Below, piece after piece: positions 11,460-24,836 of a DNA stretch of 64,000 bases. Under the pieces are notes generated by a model that saw only the letters and a program-made list of their open reading frames with translations, made no database searches and had not been told where the DNA came from. How positions within the stretch are numbered: the stretch's first letter is position 1; the number at the start of each line of letters is the position of its first letter. The position numbers and the translations under genes are program-made. The stretch is from Pseudoneurospora amorphoporcata (Eukaryota; Ascomycota; Sordariomycetes; Sordariales; Sordariaceae), in assembly GCA_033297205.1 (NCBI GenBank), contig MU859088.1, positions 1-64,000 on the forward strand. Reading direction: 5' to 3'.

Positions 11460-14404
11460 AGGAAACGGCCCGGATGCGGTGCGTTATTAGACGTCAGATA
11501 CCGTCAATAGCCGGCCTTCAGGACTCGGATGAAGGGAGATCGTGGTAAAGAGAGGTCATCGTCGAGTTCATCGCAACTGGCATTGAAATTGAGAACAAGC
11601 CATTTCCCAGAAGGACATTGTTTTAGCGATTTTTTTGGACTTTGTAGTAGCTGCCCTATGAGTCTATAGTGCAGGAGCAACGGCCCTAGGCGTTTAGCTT
11701 GTCGCTTATCTTCCAAGGTTATTTTATCCGCGTCGGAAAGGGCGGTTCCATTTTGGTGTTCCGACCTCGGCGGCCCGCGGTCTTCCATAGAACTCTCAAA
11801 CGTTTTGTCCGCCAACAATGGAACAGAAGCAACCATCACTCACACCGTCCCACTTGATGCTGTCACGAAGTACGAAGTAGCTCCTTCCCTGTACCAAATT
11901 GAAGCGCTGATGTACGTAAACAACCTGGACGGTTACTCCCTGCCAGCGATTGATATTCAACCTTTTTTCCGTGCGACCTTTCGTCAAAGCTCTCCCTGGT
12001 TAGAGACGAGCGCGGGGTCCAACGAACGAAATCCCAGTGCCTCGTCTTCCCGTCTTCTCTTCTTCAATATTCCCAACATCTCGATCTTCTACTTTATAAT
12101 GCAACATCTCTACCCGTAATGGAGCCGTGTTTTCTGCCCACTTCTCTTTCCCATCATGATCCCGAATAAAAGACAGGGCTCGTTGGTCTTCACCATTCCA
12201 CCCGGCAACTTTTGCAATGCATGCCTGCCGTCTCAGCGTTTCGAGGACGACGCCCAACAGCCTGTCTTCACGTTTCCGCTCTGCCAAAGAACCGAAAAGA
12301 TGCTTGCGACGTTGCGATGTTGCAATTTATGCAGGGCCAGCTTTCCGTCCATTTTCGGCTGTTGCTGAATTGAGAGTTGGGTAACACGGTCCCTTTTCCG
12401 GGTCGCGGGACACCGTTCTGTGCGACGACGCCTCAACTTCATTCACCCTTTGATATCCCGAGTACGCGCAGGTTGACCCAAGAAGACACCACTTGCAAAT
12501 CTACAACCCCAGATCGACAACTAAAGCTACAAGCTCCAATGAAGCAGAGATCCCGGAATATCATGTATCCGAGTCCATGAGGCTAGAAAGGCTTCGGGCG
12601 ATAACACGACATTCGAAAGCCGTCATCACCGACCGGAAATCACATGGGCTGGATGTCGTCCTGAAGCTCCTGATATCAAGCACCATTCGAGTTCAAGGTA
12701 CAGCACCACAGTATCCAGCGCATAGATTTCCACCAATTCCACACATGTCTTCGGGTCTCACTTGACGGTTCGAGCCAACGACATGGCGTCTCACACATGT
12801 CACCACACAGCCAACAAGTGTAGCGCACAACTGCACACTGCACGTAGCGTAACCCAACGTTCGGACGTCGGACGGGTACACCCGCATAAGCAACATAGAC
12901 CACAAGGCAGCGTACAAACTTTCCATCATTACGACATTGCTGATGCAGCTTCGCATCTCCATCCTCATATGCTAGCATGCGCTGCCATGTGGCCCCAAAT
13001 GACTGCTTCTTCGTCGGTAAAAGACCGGGAATATATCTCGACATTGGGACGACAACCCTCCAAAGGCAAAGCACGACGAACGAAGCGGATCGGCATCAAT
13101 ATTCCCGGCGGTCCTCCTTAAAATCTGGTTGGACCCGCTGGTCTATCCGATCCAGTCCGGGGCCGAGGCAACGCCAAGCTTCGGCCCAATCCGGTCGGTC
13201 GCCTTGGACAACGAACCACGGCCACACGGTGGTACTCCGCTGGATATACTCCATCCATCTGGTCGATTGCTGTTCCCGTGTCTCGTCCAGAAGGCTTCTA
13301 TCGGTTTTCTTTCAAACATTTGTATGACGGCCCACAATTTGAAGCTGCAGTCAGTCCTCTTGGCAAGGCCTGCCATCCAAGTAGCCAAAGGTCCAGACGG
13401 TTGGTGTCCTTTAGACTACTTGACTGTTGGTCCTGTGTGAACTGTGAAGGTTCCGGGTTGGGCCTGCCGTCCGTCGATAACGCATCGCCGGTAGGTTCCA
13501 CACTGTTTGTCCGTCCCTTTGATACCCTCCTGTTCAAGTGCTCAGTGCATTCCATTCACTTCAGTTTTCCGTTGCCAAGTACCCAAAGCTTTAAACTCAC
13601 GCCAAGATCGGCCCGTTGGCCACCGGGAATACCAGTATGAGTTTCGAGCTCTTTCGATGGTTAACAAGATCCGGATTTCTTGACCCACAAGGTTGTGCAT
13701 CATTAGCGCCTTCTGCCTTTTGGGGGTCCCTCTATCGGACCGTAACCGCCCTTCAGCTCTGTTGTCATGGGCTTCTCGAATTCTACCCTATCCCGGACTG
13801 CATGGGTGTTGAAGATTCAACCGCTAGCACGCACGCCTAACGGTGGAAACTTGGAGTCGTCCACAAATTCCGCTCTGACCAATTATCATTGTGGAAATTG
13901 GCTTGACCTTGACACAGCGATCCCAGGTTTCCACCTCGCCTATGGTAGAGCTTGATCCAGCACCCGTGGTTTTACCGTTGGGTGGTACCTACAACCACAT
14001 TAACCCAACTGAAAGTAACCAGATGGGAATCGAAGAGCGAGCAAGCAAGCTGTTTGCTGTTAGTTCGGATCTTCAAGTGGTGGGCAATCCACTCCATGTG
14101 ACTCCTTGCTAGTGCTTGGTGACATGTCCCGCAAAGTGTGTGCGTGTGTTATGTGTCATAGCAGAGCAACGTTTTGTTCCCATGTCCCTCGTCCCGTCCT
14201 CTATACTACCGCGTAATTGCTGCCCGTACATAAACCTTCCAAGACCCAGCCAGCTGGCTGTCATGTAAGTCCATTTACCTTCAGCCCCTCGTCCTCTTTG
14301 CAAGAAAGGTTGCGATGAAACGCTGGACCAGCAGATCAGCCTAATCCACACGGCAGGAATTCCTTTTGCATTATCATTCACCACATAGTTGGAGTGCCAT
14401 TCAC

Positions 14405-14442
14405 CTCGAAGTACCATTAACTCGAAGTACCATTAACTCGAA
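14405..14442. repeat. 16-bp direct repeat upstream of the dehydratase TATA box
   Basis: The unit CTCGAAGTACCATTAA occurs exactly twice (14405-14420 and 14421-14436), followed by a third partial CTCGAA. It sits about 50 bp upstream of the TATA box, where an upstream activating site could lie. Function is inferred only. Confidence 0.6.
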
Positions 14443-14492
14443 TTTTCGATACGTACCCGCCTGGCCAGCTGGATTTTTGGACCAGGGAGTTT

Positions 14493-14500
14493 TATATAAA
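14493..14500 (+). promoter_or_regulatory. TATA box of the dihydroxy-acid dehydratase gene
   Basis: TATATAAA in an otherwise GC-balanced region, 218 bp before the ATG. The following C/T-rich leader is consistent with transcription starting a few tens of bases downstream. Confidence 0.6.
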
Positions 14501-14717
14501 AGACCCTCCTCCATGCCACTCTCTCCCCAAACCTTTTCTCGAAACAAAGCAACACCACCTAGCGGATTTAATTCTTTGTCTGCCTCGGCATTTTCGACCT
14601 TGCAACAGCTTGAACTTCCTCATTTTAGCTGAGGGACAAGCTTATCCTTCGTCGACGACAACCGTCAACTTGAAACACCGCCCAGAGATATTCGCCAACT
14701 TCGGTTCGATATCAACA

Positions 14718-17048
14718 ATGGCTTCCAATGCAGCTGTCGCTCCCGACGCCGCTCCCGCCGGCCAGACCAACGAGGCGGGACGCAACGTGCCCAAGGAGGG
14801 CGAGTACGTCCAATGGCGTACCCTTCCCGCTGGCAACCCCAACCAGTTGAACCGCTGGTCGCACTTCCTCACTCGTGAGCATGAGTTCCCTGGAGCTCAG
14901 GTAAGCTATCCCCATCTCCTCCACCAGTTCACTCTTGATGCTACCATCACGTCATGACATTCCGCACTCGTCCACTGCCGTGTTTAAGCGAATTCCAAAC
15001 ACCTCGGGCTGGGGCTCGGCAAAGCATCCCGAGCTCGTCCTCCGTCATTCCTATACCTTATACGTATGCGGAGGGGGTTCATGAGGGGTAGAGGTAGCTC
15101 TGCTGTGGGATAGTAGCTTCGCATGGGGATAGACAGTGGGATGGGACCCCCTGGCATTGACGATTGTGGATACGACGATTGTGTCAGAGCGAAGTTCGGG
15201 ATAACTAACACCGATGTTTACGATGTAGGCCATGCTCTACGGCGCCGGTGTCCCGAATAAGGACATGATGAAGAAGGCGCCCCATGTTGGCATTGCGACT
15301 GTTTGGTGGGAGGGGAATCCCTGCAAGTGAGTACTGAGATCGGTGTGATATGTGGTGAGAGTTGGGGACTAACATGATGATAGCACTCACTTGTTGGATC
15401 TGGGCCAGAAGGTCAAGAAGGCAGTTGAGCGCGAGAAGATGCTCGCGTGGCAGTTCAACACCATCGGTGTCTCCGATGGTATCACCATGGGAGGCGAGGG
15501 TGAGTTTCCTTCTATCTTGATGGGTGATATGATATTGATACTAACACGTCACTAGGCATGCGCTACTCCCTCCAGAGTCGCGAGATTATCGCCGACTCCA
15601 TCGAGACTGTGACTTGCGCTCAGCATCACGATGCCAACATCTCCATTCCGGGTTGTGACAAGAACATGCCCGGCGTGATCATGGCCGCGGCCCGCCACAA
15701 CAGGCCCTTCGTTATGATCTATGGCGGCACCATGCGCGGTGGCCACTCGGAGCTTCTCGACAAGCCCATCAACATCGTCACCTGTTACGAGGCCTCGGGC
15801 GCCTACACCTACGGCCGTCTGAAGCCCGCTTGCCCTAACTCCAAGGCCACCCCCTCCGATGTCATGGACGACATCGAGCAGCATGCCTGCCCTGGCGCCG
15901 GCGCCTGCGGCGGTATGTATACCGCCAACACCATGGCCACCGCTATTGAGGCCATGGGCCTCACTGCTCCAGGCTCCTCGTCCTTCCCGGCTTCCAGCCC
16001 CGAGAAGTTCAGGGAGTGTGAGAAGGCCGCGGAGTACATCCGCATCTGCATGGAGAAGGACATCCGTCCTCGCGATCTCCTCACCAAGGAGTCTTTTGAG
16101 AACGCTCTCGTTCTCACCATGATCCTCGGCGGCTCGACTAACGGCGTCTTGCACTACCTCGCCATGGCCAACTCGGCCGACGTCGACCTTACCCTTGACG
16201 ACATCAACCGTGTGTCGGCCAAGACCCCCTTCTTGGCCGATATGGCTCCCTCCGGTCGTTACTACATGGAGGATTTGTACAAGGTCGGTGGCACCCCTGC
16301 CGTCCTCAAGATGCTCATCGCCGCTGGCTATATCAACGGCTCTATCCCGACCATCACCGGCAAGACCCTTGCCGAGAACGTGGCCGACTGGCCTTCTCTT
16401 GATCCCGACCAGAAGATCATTCGCCCGATCAGCGACCCTATCAAGCCCCAGGGGCACATTCGTGTCTTGTACGGCAACTTCTCCCCTGGTGGTGCCGTGG
16501 CCAAGATTACTGGCAAGGAGGGCCTCTCCTTCACCGGTAAGGCGCGCTGCTTCAACAAGGAGTTCGAGCTCGACAATGCGCTCAAGAACTCCGAGATTAC
16601 CCTCGAGCAGGGTAACCAGGTCATCATCGTCCGGTACGAGGGACCCAAAGGTGGCCCGGGCATGCCCGAGCAGCTCAAGGCCTCAGCGGCGATCATGGGC
16701 GCCGGCCTTACTAACGTCGCGCTCGTCACCGACGGCCGTTACTCGGGTGCCAGCCACGGCTTCATTGTCGGCCACGTCGTCCCCGAGGCGGCTACCGGTG
16801 GCCCGATTGCCCTCGTCAAGGACGGCGATCTTATCACCATCGATGCTGTTAAAAACAGGATCGATATTATCAAGACGGTTGAGGGTGTCGAGGGCGAGGC
16901 GGAGATCGCCAAGGTCTTGGACGAGCGCAAGAAGGTCTGGAAGGCTCCGGTCATGAAGCCTACCCGTGGTGCTCTGGCCAAGTATGCGCGCTTGGTTGGT
17001 GATGCTTCCCACGGTGCTGTTACCGACCTTGGTGGCTCCGCTTACTAG
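14718..17048 (+). CDS. Dihydroxy-acid dehydratase (IlvD/Ilv3 family) without obvious mitochondrial presequence
   Basis: Exons 14718-14900, 15229-15326, 15384-15499 and 15556-17048 join in frame to give 629 residues; ACTAAC branch sites precede the three acceptors. The enzyme dehydrates 2,3-dihydroxy-3-methylbutanoate and its ethyl homologue to 2-oxo acids in valine/isoleucine synthesis. The three Fe-S cysteines are present: C93 in G-N-P-C-N, C166 in P-G-C-D-K-N-M-P-G, and C250 in [15 protein letters not shown]. The C-terminal [10 protein letters not shown] motif is also intact. The N-terminus ([19 protein letters not shown]) has no basic residues before R22, unlike the Arg-rich presequence of the mitochondrial Ilv3, so this may be a cytosolic paralogue. 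Fungi often have such extra copies; one (AstD) gives self-resistance to a dehydratase inhibitor, but no biosynthetic genes surround this copy. The first intron (328 nt) is long for the window. Confidence 0.93.
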
Positions 17049-20000
17049 ACAGACGGTGGATGCGGCTTCCCGCGACACGGGATCCGTATGGCTTTCCCAA
17101 AAAAAAAATTCTCAGCGGTTGTCTATCTCAGTACCTCTAACATCGACAGCACTGGCTGCCGGGCCATGCATGGCATGGAAGATAAGGGCGAAGATGGAGA
17201 AGACGGTGTGTCATGCCCTATTCTTCCAGACCACGATCAGTCAGGAGGGAAGGGGGTTGAGAAACAGAGAGAGGGACGGGTCAAGCAAGCCTGAGGAAAA
17301 GAGGATTTGTTTTTTTTTGGCCTAGATTGGCTTTCCATATAGGCAGGCGGCTGCTGCATCTCGCTTTTGCTTTTGCTTTTTGCTTTTTGTTTCGGGGTTG
17401 TTTCTTTCCTTGCTTGCTTGCATTGAATTGGCTTCATGGCGTCCAGGGTGGTCTTTCTTGCCTTTTACAAACACCTGGGGAAAAGGGAAAAGTAACATAG
17501 ACAGACAGACAGACAGATACATAGATACTAGGACGCAATTGCTTTGTTTCTGTTGAAATTTTTTATTTATTTATTTATTTATGTTTTTGGTTGCTCTTGG
17601 GTGAAGATTTCTTGCTTGTTAACCTGAAGGTAGCTGAAAGTTTGTGGTGGCTCGAGCTGATGATGGTGATGCCCGATACATTGATCGCATCATTGCTATG
17701 TCTGCATTCTGGATGGATATAGGGCATGTCTTTCTAGTATGCGACTTTGTGTTGTATTCTTCTGCTGTCGTCAGATATATGTACTACCTAGGTAGGAGGT
17801 GGAAATTTGGGTTTAGCCTTGTCCGTAGGAAGTCTCGCAAGTTGAGAAGCTGGTCTAGTTAAGGTACCATTCAGTTACCATCCAGTTACCACGCACGCAT
17901 GACCATGATAGTATCTCAGCAATATATTTAAAAATGTACGCAATATCGATGCTTCTACGGAAGAACGGCTTAGGTAGTTTCAGGTTACCTAGCATCCTCC
18001 TACACAGCCAGCCAATTGCTATGTGATTACCTATTCCTTGTGAGCACAACCGCAACTGTACCTAGCCGGGTGGGTGTTTTGTTTGTTTATGAAGAGCAGC
18101 AAGCAGTTCGAAGGAAGGATAGGCCATACGGGGAGAAGGAAGGAAAAAAAATAAAAAATAAAAAATAAAATTAAAAAATTAAATTTAGTATGGTGGAAAC
18201 AAATAAAATAAAATCAGTCACTTCTTTCTTTCCTTGGTTCTGGTTCTTCATCATCCCCAAACAACAAATCGGAGGAGGGTTTGTCGGGTATCTAAGGTAT
18301 CTATTCTAGCTAGGTCAGGTACAGTACCTAAGGTCCTAGACATAGACATGGAGTCCTACCTACCTACTCCACCAGACGACAAGTCCAATTCCATGCGAAC
18401 AGGAAGGAAGGAAGGACTCTGTCTTTGCGTTGTGTGCCTGATAGCTGCTGCTGAGGTGCTGATTTGTAGGTAGGTCCTGATAGTTGCCTACACTACACTA
18501 CCCAGGGACGCGAGAGAGCTGAGCACATTTGAGGGTGAGGGAGGGGTTCGCTTCATGTTGTATGTAAGTAAGGTAGGTACCTCTAGAGAGGTGGGTGAGG
18601 TTGGTGTTTTTATCCTATGATGGCTCCTGAGGAGTGAGTCCAATGGAACACAAAATGTCTGGGTTTGTTTGTTTGTAACCTTTCCACGTTCTGGCGGTCT
18701 AGAGGTAGGTAGGTACCAGGCAGAAGTCAAATTCTCTTCGACAGCAACTTTTGTTGGATTTGTGGGCAGATGGTATATTACCATATACCAAGGGGATGTA
18801 TGTGGGTTTGATGGTTGAGATTGCAGGATTCCGTTCCTTGACTCAATTGTGTGTTGTCCAAGTCAAATCTTGTTATCTTATTTCTGGCTGACCAGTTTGC
18901 GGAAGTCTGGAAGTTAAGGTATTCGTGGGAGTGACGATAAAGACGGGAGGCAGTGGTTAATTTAGTCAGTTCCTTGTCTTGTCTTGTCTTGTCCCTGTTG
19001 AACTCTTCGAAGGTTTCTTTCTTATTGTCTTATTCGGCATCGTGAAATCTTTTTTTGTAAAAGACACTCTGACGGTCGGTAAGGTTCTTGGGAGTATTTG
19101 TTCCGTCCAGTCTGATGGCTATGCAGAGCATGCTTCCGCCTGCTTTGAGTAATAAGGTAGGTAGTTTTCGGAGTTTGTAGCATCTTCGGGGTCACTGGAG
19201 AACTTGGGCGGATTACAAACCGTGGTGACTGCAAGGGCTTGAAGACGTGGTAGTGTCGGGGAAAAGAAATGGGGAATTTCGAGAACGAGTGATATGTAGC
19301 GACTATGTGTATCTTTCTTTGGTGAGACCGGGGGGAACAGACCCTATAGTGATTTTCAATACTTTCGCATTACATCGACGTCGGTCGTTGGAGGCCGAGA
19401 GTTGTAGGTAGTATGATATTAGCATGAGCCTCATGTACGTACCGCTATACATCTGGTTGGACATAACCGTTAAGACTGGGGGGTTGATTATGGAAAAGGG
19501 GAACGAGACTGTTCTCTATACAGTACGAGAATCTCGCGAGTATACATAATACTTGGCTTAACCACCTTGTCTCGGAGTGTACCGAAGAAGTTCATGAACA
19601 AGGTAGCGGAATTAAGACCAGGGGTTGGTGGGGACTTTGGGAACCTTGAACGTGGGGAAAGATGCAAAGTTACAAAGTCGTGGGTAGGGTTAGATGAGCC
19701 CTTTGACTTTACACTTGGAGTCTCCCGATGGTACGTGCAGCGAACTGGTACCGGTACTTTACCATACTCTAGTATCACTTCACTTTGCCCTGGGCCACTT
19801 GTCATCCTTCTCACGACTGATTTTTTTTCAAGGCGAAGAGGACTAGGCTATGTACCCTGGTTTGAGGTAGCCGAGTTGTACGTTCTGTTTCAGTTTGGTG
19901 ACGGATGTGCGTGTCTTGCTTTGTATACAAGCTACCACTCCCTTTTGAGATGTGGCGCTTGTAAGACGGGAAGAAGCCAGTTGGAGTGTTCAGCGGTGCC

Positions 20001-21499
20001 GTGCTGACTGATGATCCTTTGTCGTTGAAATTCGGCCTCATACGTAGCTGGATTGGGGTTTCTCGTAATTGATGATGAGTGATGGCCCATTCTAGCATGT
20101 GATGTGGCTTTGGGTTGTATCGGGCCATCTCGAGGGTCCATATACTATGCTAAAAGTCGATAGTGGCACGCAAGAACTGCATGTAGCTGGATGGAGGTTG
20201 AGAAATGGTTGGTTTACCGACAGGCCGCGTTCCCGTATGGCTCATAGAAAACTGACATGGCGATATTTCTGGGACATGAACAAGTGTTGAATATCATGAA
20301 ATCGACAGGATGAAGAGGTTAGGACTTGAAGGCTTGGTGGCTGGTGGAGTACAGAGTCCAGGCTGAACCCACAGCAGCAGTGACTTGTATGCACTATCAC
20401 CAGAGGTAGAGAGGAGGTACCGGCCGCAGAGGTACCACCAAGTACTCTTTAGACTAAGCCATTGTCGCGCGACCTTTAGAGGCAGATTCTTGAGTTTGGG
20501 GTTGATGGAATGAGGAATAAGTACCGTACCTACTCATGGCCAAATCTTGTCCATGGGCTCATTTAATGTTGATGCGCCTTTTGGACTTTCCTTCCTCAAA
20601 ACTCTTCCTTCACTTTCTCTTGGCTGCAATGTCTGGAATGCACAGAGCTGCAGAATGGTCTGTGCACAGTCTTGTCCTTGGCAAAAGGTACGTACCGAGG
20701 GGTCCAGTTCTTGACGCCAACAGAGATCTTTCCCATTCACCTGTATTCCCGTCTGACAGACTCCCGTTTTCGTGAGGCCAGGTAGGATTGAAGATATCGA
20801 CATCGGTGACGTGAAAATGCGATGGGATGAATCAAGACATTTGGCCGGCTCAGCTGTGAATGGTGGCTTGGAGAAGGAAACTGGCCAATCATTGTTGCGC
20901 CCAAGCCTTTTTTTCGTAATCTCCAAAGCTCTTCAACGGCACGTAACCACTTCTCCCATTCACTGAACATGTCCATCGAATCACGGACGTCTGATTTGAC
21001 CTTCTGTTTTTTGTTTTTTTTTTCCATCTGATGTGGCCATTGACTATAGTGCATTGCATTGCCGACTAGCGACCAAAGCTTCGAGGCTGCAGTGCCGTGT
21101 GCGTACCCGAGTCTTTCATGACTTCATCACCTGGCAACCCCTCCATTTCCGCCATCCCATCCCAGCCGACGGCCCGGCAAGGAGGAGGAATCGGTACAAA
21201 AAAAACAGACGAGATTCCAGTCCGATTGCGTGGGTCACGGGCCCAGAAAAAATAGAGCTTTTTTGTGACATGCCCGCTTCCATCGGTCCCCCAGAGGTAC
21301 CCGTTTTTATCGGGGAATAGCATCAGCAACCGAAGAAACACCGCGGTCCAGGAATTCTATCCGGACATCTCGGTCGAGACCAAAAACAAGTGACAAAGGA
21401 ATCTTGTTTGCGTTTGCACTTTCCCAGTCACAAACAGCTTTCTGCATCCAGTGCCGCCTTCCCCACCGGAAATACCGGCCTGCCGCTAAAGTAGAGCCA
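17049..21499. other. Gene-poor spacer rich in short repeats
   Basis: After the 3' region of the dehydratase gene I find no supportable gene. There are TTTA repeats near 17560-17582, CAGA repeats near 17501-17516, an A/T-only patch at 18144-18190, and several TAGG/CCTA clusters (for example 18467-18475 and 18703-18716). An ORF of 146 codons at 19567-20007 has no ATG start and no motif. Confidence 0.5.
18144..18190. repeat. A-rich AT-only low-complexity patch (A5-6T repeats)
   Basis: About 47 bases almost wholly A and T, built from AAAAAAT/AAAAAT words. It may be a replication- or nucleosome-related AT patch, but nothing shows this. Confidence 0.8.
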
Positions 21500-24400
21500 A
21501 ATTCCTAAGGCAGCTACAAACCGTTCCATGCCCCAGCCACCCCTCCCCGGCGCAACTCTCTTTTTGACTCGAGGTCCCTCTCCAGGTTCTCTTTTCCCTG
21601 TCGAGGTACTTTTGTCCATCCAGCAGTCGAGAACGAAGCGCCCAAGACCCAAGACCCCTCAGACCCCTCCCAGCAACAGCGTCAGCAACGGCAGCAGATC
21701 GCACGCACACTGGGAACTCGGCAAGTACTTTGCTACAACCCTCCATCGAGGTCAACAAGAGGTTCCCGTCCTCGCGCACATCACCCCGTCAATCGCCAAT
21801 ACCTCAACTCTACCTCTACCAGAGGTTTTCTGCAGTTCAACAAGAGACGTCAAAGTCACCTCTACACATACCTTTTGCATCGCATATCGCACGTCGCTCC
21901 GGTCGTTCGGGACTTGGGTGCACCGGGGAACAAAAGAAGTTCAATTGACACGGTCATTTCTGCCAGTAAGTGCATCTCTCTCATATTCCTTCGAGCTTGA
22001 ATGATCGATATGCCCCCCATCCCCCTGTCATCACCCATCAATGTTCTATGGCGCTTTTCATACCATTCGCCCTTTTTTCCTTCACTTGCACACATCCCGA
22101 TCCATCCATTTTCCCTTTTGCGCGCGATATCGTGCTTTTGGGGATATCGTGTGCAATGGGAACGGAACTGCACACAGCCTCTGCTCTGCTCTGCCGGTCT
22201 GTCTGCCTGCCTGCCTGCCTGCCCCATCTGGTTACTCTCGTTTTCGCTACCGAGCTATCCAGTGTGGGTTTGGTGGTCCATCATGACGCCCAGCCTCTGC
22301 CGCAACATCAAAAGATGCAAATTTATGCCACCACCACTGTCACTGCTCTGGCCGGCCTCATCAACCAACCAACCCCCAACCTGCCCGTGAAGAGCGAGAT
22401 ATGCTTGCTGCTTCGGCTTCGGCTACTGTTGCTGCTTCTGCTGGTCGGCTAGACTGGATAAGGTAGACAGCAACCCAGCACATGCACATCTGTCTCCAAC
22501 GGGAAGAGAAGGATGAAGGGATTGGAATGAGTGGGATTCTCATGCAGTGGTGCAAAGGAAAAAAAAAAAGCTGTCGGCACCGACGCCTCCAAATTGACCC
22601 TTCACCCTGTTCCCTCCTTTCCTTCCTCTTCCCTCTTCTTCCTGCAGCCATTCAACCCATTCGCAGGTTTGGGGTGACCCAAAGACCGTCACTTTTTTCT
22701 TCGGTGCCAGTGTGTGGTCGCCACACGGGCAGCGAGGAAGTATGACGCGGGCTGGACAGGGCTCAATGCTGAGCTGTGATTTGCTGGAGCTCAGCCATTC
22801 ACTTTGAGCTCTGGATGTCACCACAGCAAGCAAAAGGCTGGAAGAAGAAGAAGTAAAAAAGGAGAAGAAAACAGACTGCAAAAAAACAAGAGGACAGCAT
22901 TTCAAGAAATAACACGAAAAAAAGAGAGAGCTTATCCTCAGCAGTTGGTGTCAGAGCAGAAAAAAAAAAAAAAAAAGAAGAGGCATGCCAATTCATTATC
23001 CGGCAGCCCAGAGCGGCAGAAGCAGACAGTTCAGTCAGAAGCAGAAGCAATGCAGAGCAGAGCAAAAGCAATTCGTCGGTTAGAGACAGTCACAGAAATT
23101 GCTGCTGCAGCCCTGAGCGTCACGAAAGAAATGGGCATTAGCTTGGCCAATTTTCCCCATTTTATCTCCATCCGCTCATTCTTCTCCGTTCCCCCGCAGA
23201 GAGCATGAAAGCAAAAAAAAAAAAAAAAATAAACGAAAAAAAAAACAGCGCTCAGTCATCATTCACAAAGCCAGTTTTACAACCAAGCAGCATCCACACA
23301 AAAGCAATTCCATCCATCCGATTGTTTTCTGATACAATCCATTTCTGAATCCGCACTACCACAGTTCAGCGGACACTAACTTTTTGACTTTTTTTGCGAA
23401 GAAAAGACTCAGAGTCGGCAGCAGCAAGAACACGACAATCCCAAAGATGGAGCAGTGGACGATTCCGCCGCAGCCTATGCCCGCCATGACAACGGAGTAC
23501 ACTGTCTACCCCAACTCCACCAACCACCCCAATGGCCTTCAGTAAGTACCTCTTTTCTTGTACCTTTTTCGTATCTGTCTGTCCTTCCCTCCCCATCTCC
23601 CAGTCCCAGAGCATGTGGACGTCTGGCGCGTTTGTGTGCGATACATGCTCCGTGCCTCGAGTTTCAAGACACGAACCGCCGTCTCTGTTATCTGTTCTCT
23701 GTTCTCTTTTCTGTCTGCCTACCTTACCTACCTTTCCTTGTCCCATCATCATCACTTCTCCATCTCTTTCCTCGACACAACATTGTGTGTGTGTGTGCGC
23801 GCGTGTTTGGGATCGGGTAACTGCTGCTACTCGACTAGCTACCTTAGCTACCTCTAGTAGCGACAGGTCGGCTCGGCTTGGAGAGAGACTAGACTAGTGT
23901 GGTCTGCGGTCGTTCCCTGCACGAGAGACCCCGTCACCCACTGCATCAGCATCTTGGTCTCTTTCCCCTTCCCACGCTCGCGCGCATCAATCACTTTTAC
24001 ATCAAGACCTCCTCCCCCCATTTTCTCCATCATTCATGTACCCCATCCCCATGCCCATGTACTCGTCGCGTGCCGCCCTGGGCCTTGTTTGTCCTCCTCT
24101 TCCTCTGTAGTATTCGCAGAGTGTGGACGGGACACTTGCAAGACTTGGACAAAGAAAGAGTACGGTCGGTACCAGCTACTCCTACAGCCTACTGTACGAG
24201 CGGCAGTGCAAGCAAGCAACAGGAGCAGGCATCTCGGCATCAGCAGCAGCAGCACAAAAGACAAAGAACGTCGGACTTGACTCTGGCTTGTCGCGCTAGC
24301 ATCAGCCTGAAAGAAAGCACGGGGGATCATCCGTTCGACAGCAACAGACCTCTTCGGCTGTCTCTCTCCCCTGCCGCCTACAGTACAGCTACCTTGCCTC

Positions 24401-24836
24401 CACACTACACCACTACACACACGCGGCCGAGACCCTGCCTGGACCTGGACTTGACCAGGCACGGACTGGGTTGGATAAACACCTCCCATCTACTTGTGTC
24501 GCCTGGCTGGCCTCGTACCTTTCCATATTATTGCCCACGCACAGAAACAATTACCATCCTTTGACTCGTCTTTATTTCGTCATCCTTTTCCACACCCCAT
24601 CTGTCTGTCGTCGCCGCGCGCCAAAAGTTACCTTGGATATACCTTAGTTGATCCCCGTCATCCCCCTCCGTCCCATCCCATCCGTCAACACTACTCGTGT
24701 TCGCCGCGTTCACACGTTCTGTCGACTGCGACCCCTGCTGTCGCGGTGCAGCCTGGAGCTTCGTGCCCCAGGCCGACCCGAGGACGCAGCGACCCATCGC
24801 ATCGCAAGCGTAACCCGCAAACCGGCAATCGTTGCC
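21500..24836 (+). other. Very long 5' leader/upstream region of the double-Myb gene
   Basis: The strand is persistently C/T- and CA-rich like fungal leaders. Two near-identical donor contexts, CCA|GTAAGTG at 21965 and TCA|GTAAGTA at 23542, suggest at least two introns in the leader. Homopolymer A tracts occur at about 22961-22976 and 23214-23229. Exon limits here cannot be fixed without transcript data. Confidence 0.4.
23447..23544 (+). other. Upstream ORF or alternative first coding exon of the double-Myb gene
   Basis: ATG at 23447 opens 32 codons beginning MEQWTIPPQPMPAMTTEYTV, rich in Pro, Tyr and Asn like a real N-terminus, with stop TAA at 23543-23545. The TAA is part of a consensus donor (CA|GTAAGT, GT at 23542-23543). 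If the intron is removed, codon 32 continues into a downstream exon. Acceptors giving the right phase for the Gln-rich frame end at 24751 (GTGCAG) and 25030 (ATCCCAG, preceded by GCTAAC at 25005-25010). If it is retained, the ORF is a 32-residue uORF. Confidence 0.45.

Larger units (their letters stand above)
10811..14717. other. 3.9-kb spacer and promoter/leader of the dehydratase gene
   Basis: No ORF here shows codon bias or motifs. It includes a short GCTGC/GCGATGC-rich patch at 11420-11459, a 16-bp tandem repeat at 14405-14442, and a TATA box at 14493-14500. From about 14510 the sequence is the leader of the dehydratase gene. Confidence 0.5.

Noticed and set aside
15552..16457. 301-codon minus-strand ORF antisense to the dehydratase
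   Set aside because: It is the mirror of a highly codon-biased exon; Gly/Val/His-rich composition is what a C-ending sense strand gives in reverse.
19567..20007. 146-codon plus-strand ORF in the spacer after the dehydratase gene
   Set aside because: It begins at TTG, not ATG, has no motif and no biased codon use, and no splice sites would join it to another ORF.
21528..22004. 158-codon plus-strand ORF with an ATG start
   Set aside because: Composition matches the C/T-rich leader around it, it contains a likely splice donor at 21965, and it shows no domain; treated as leader sequence.
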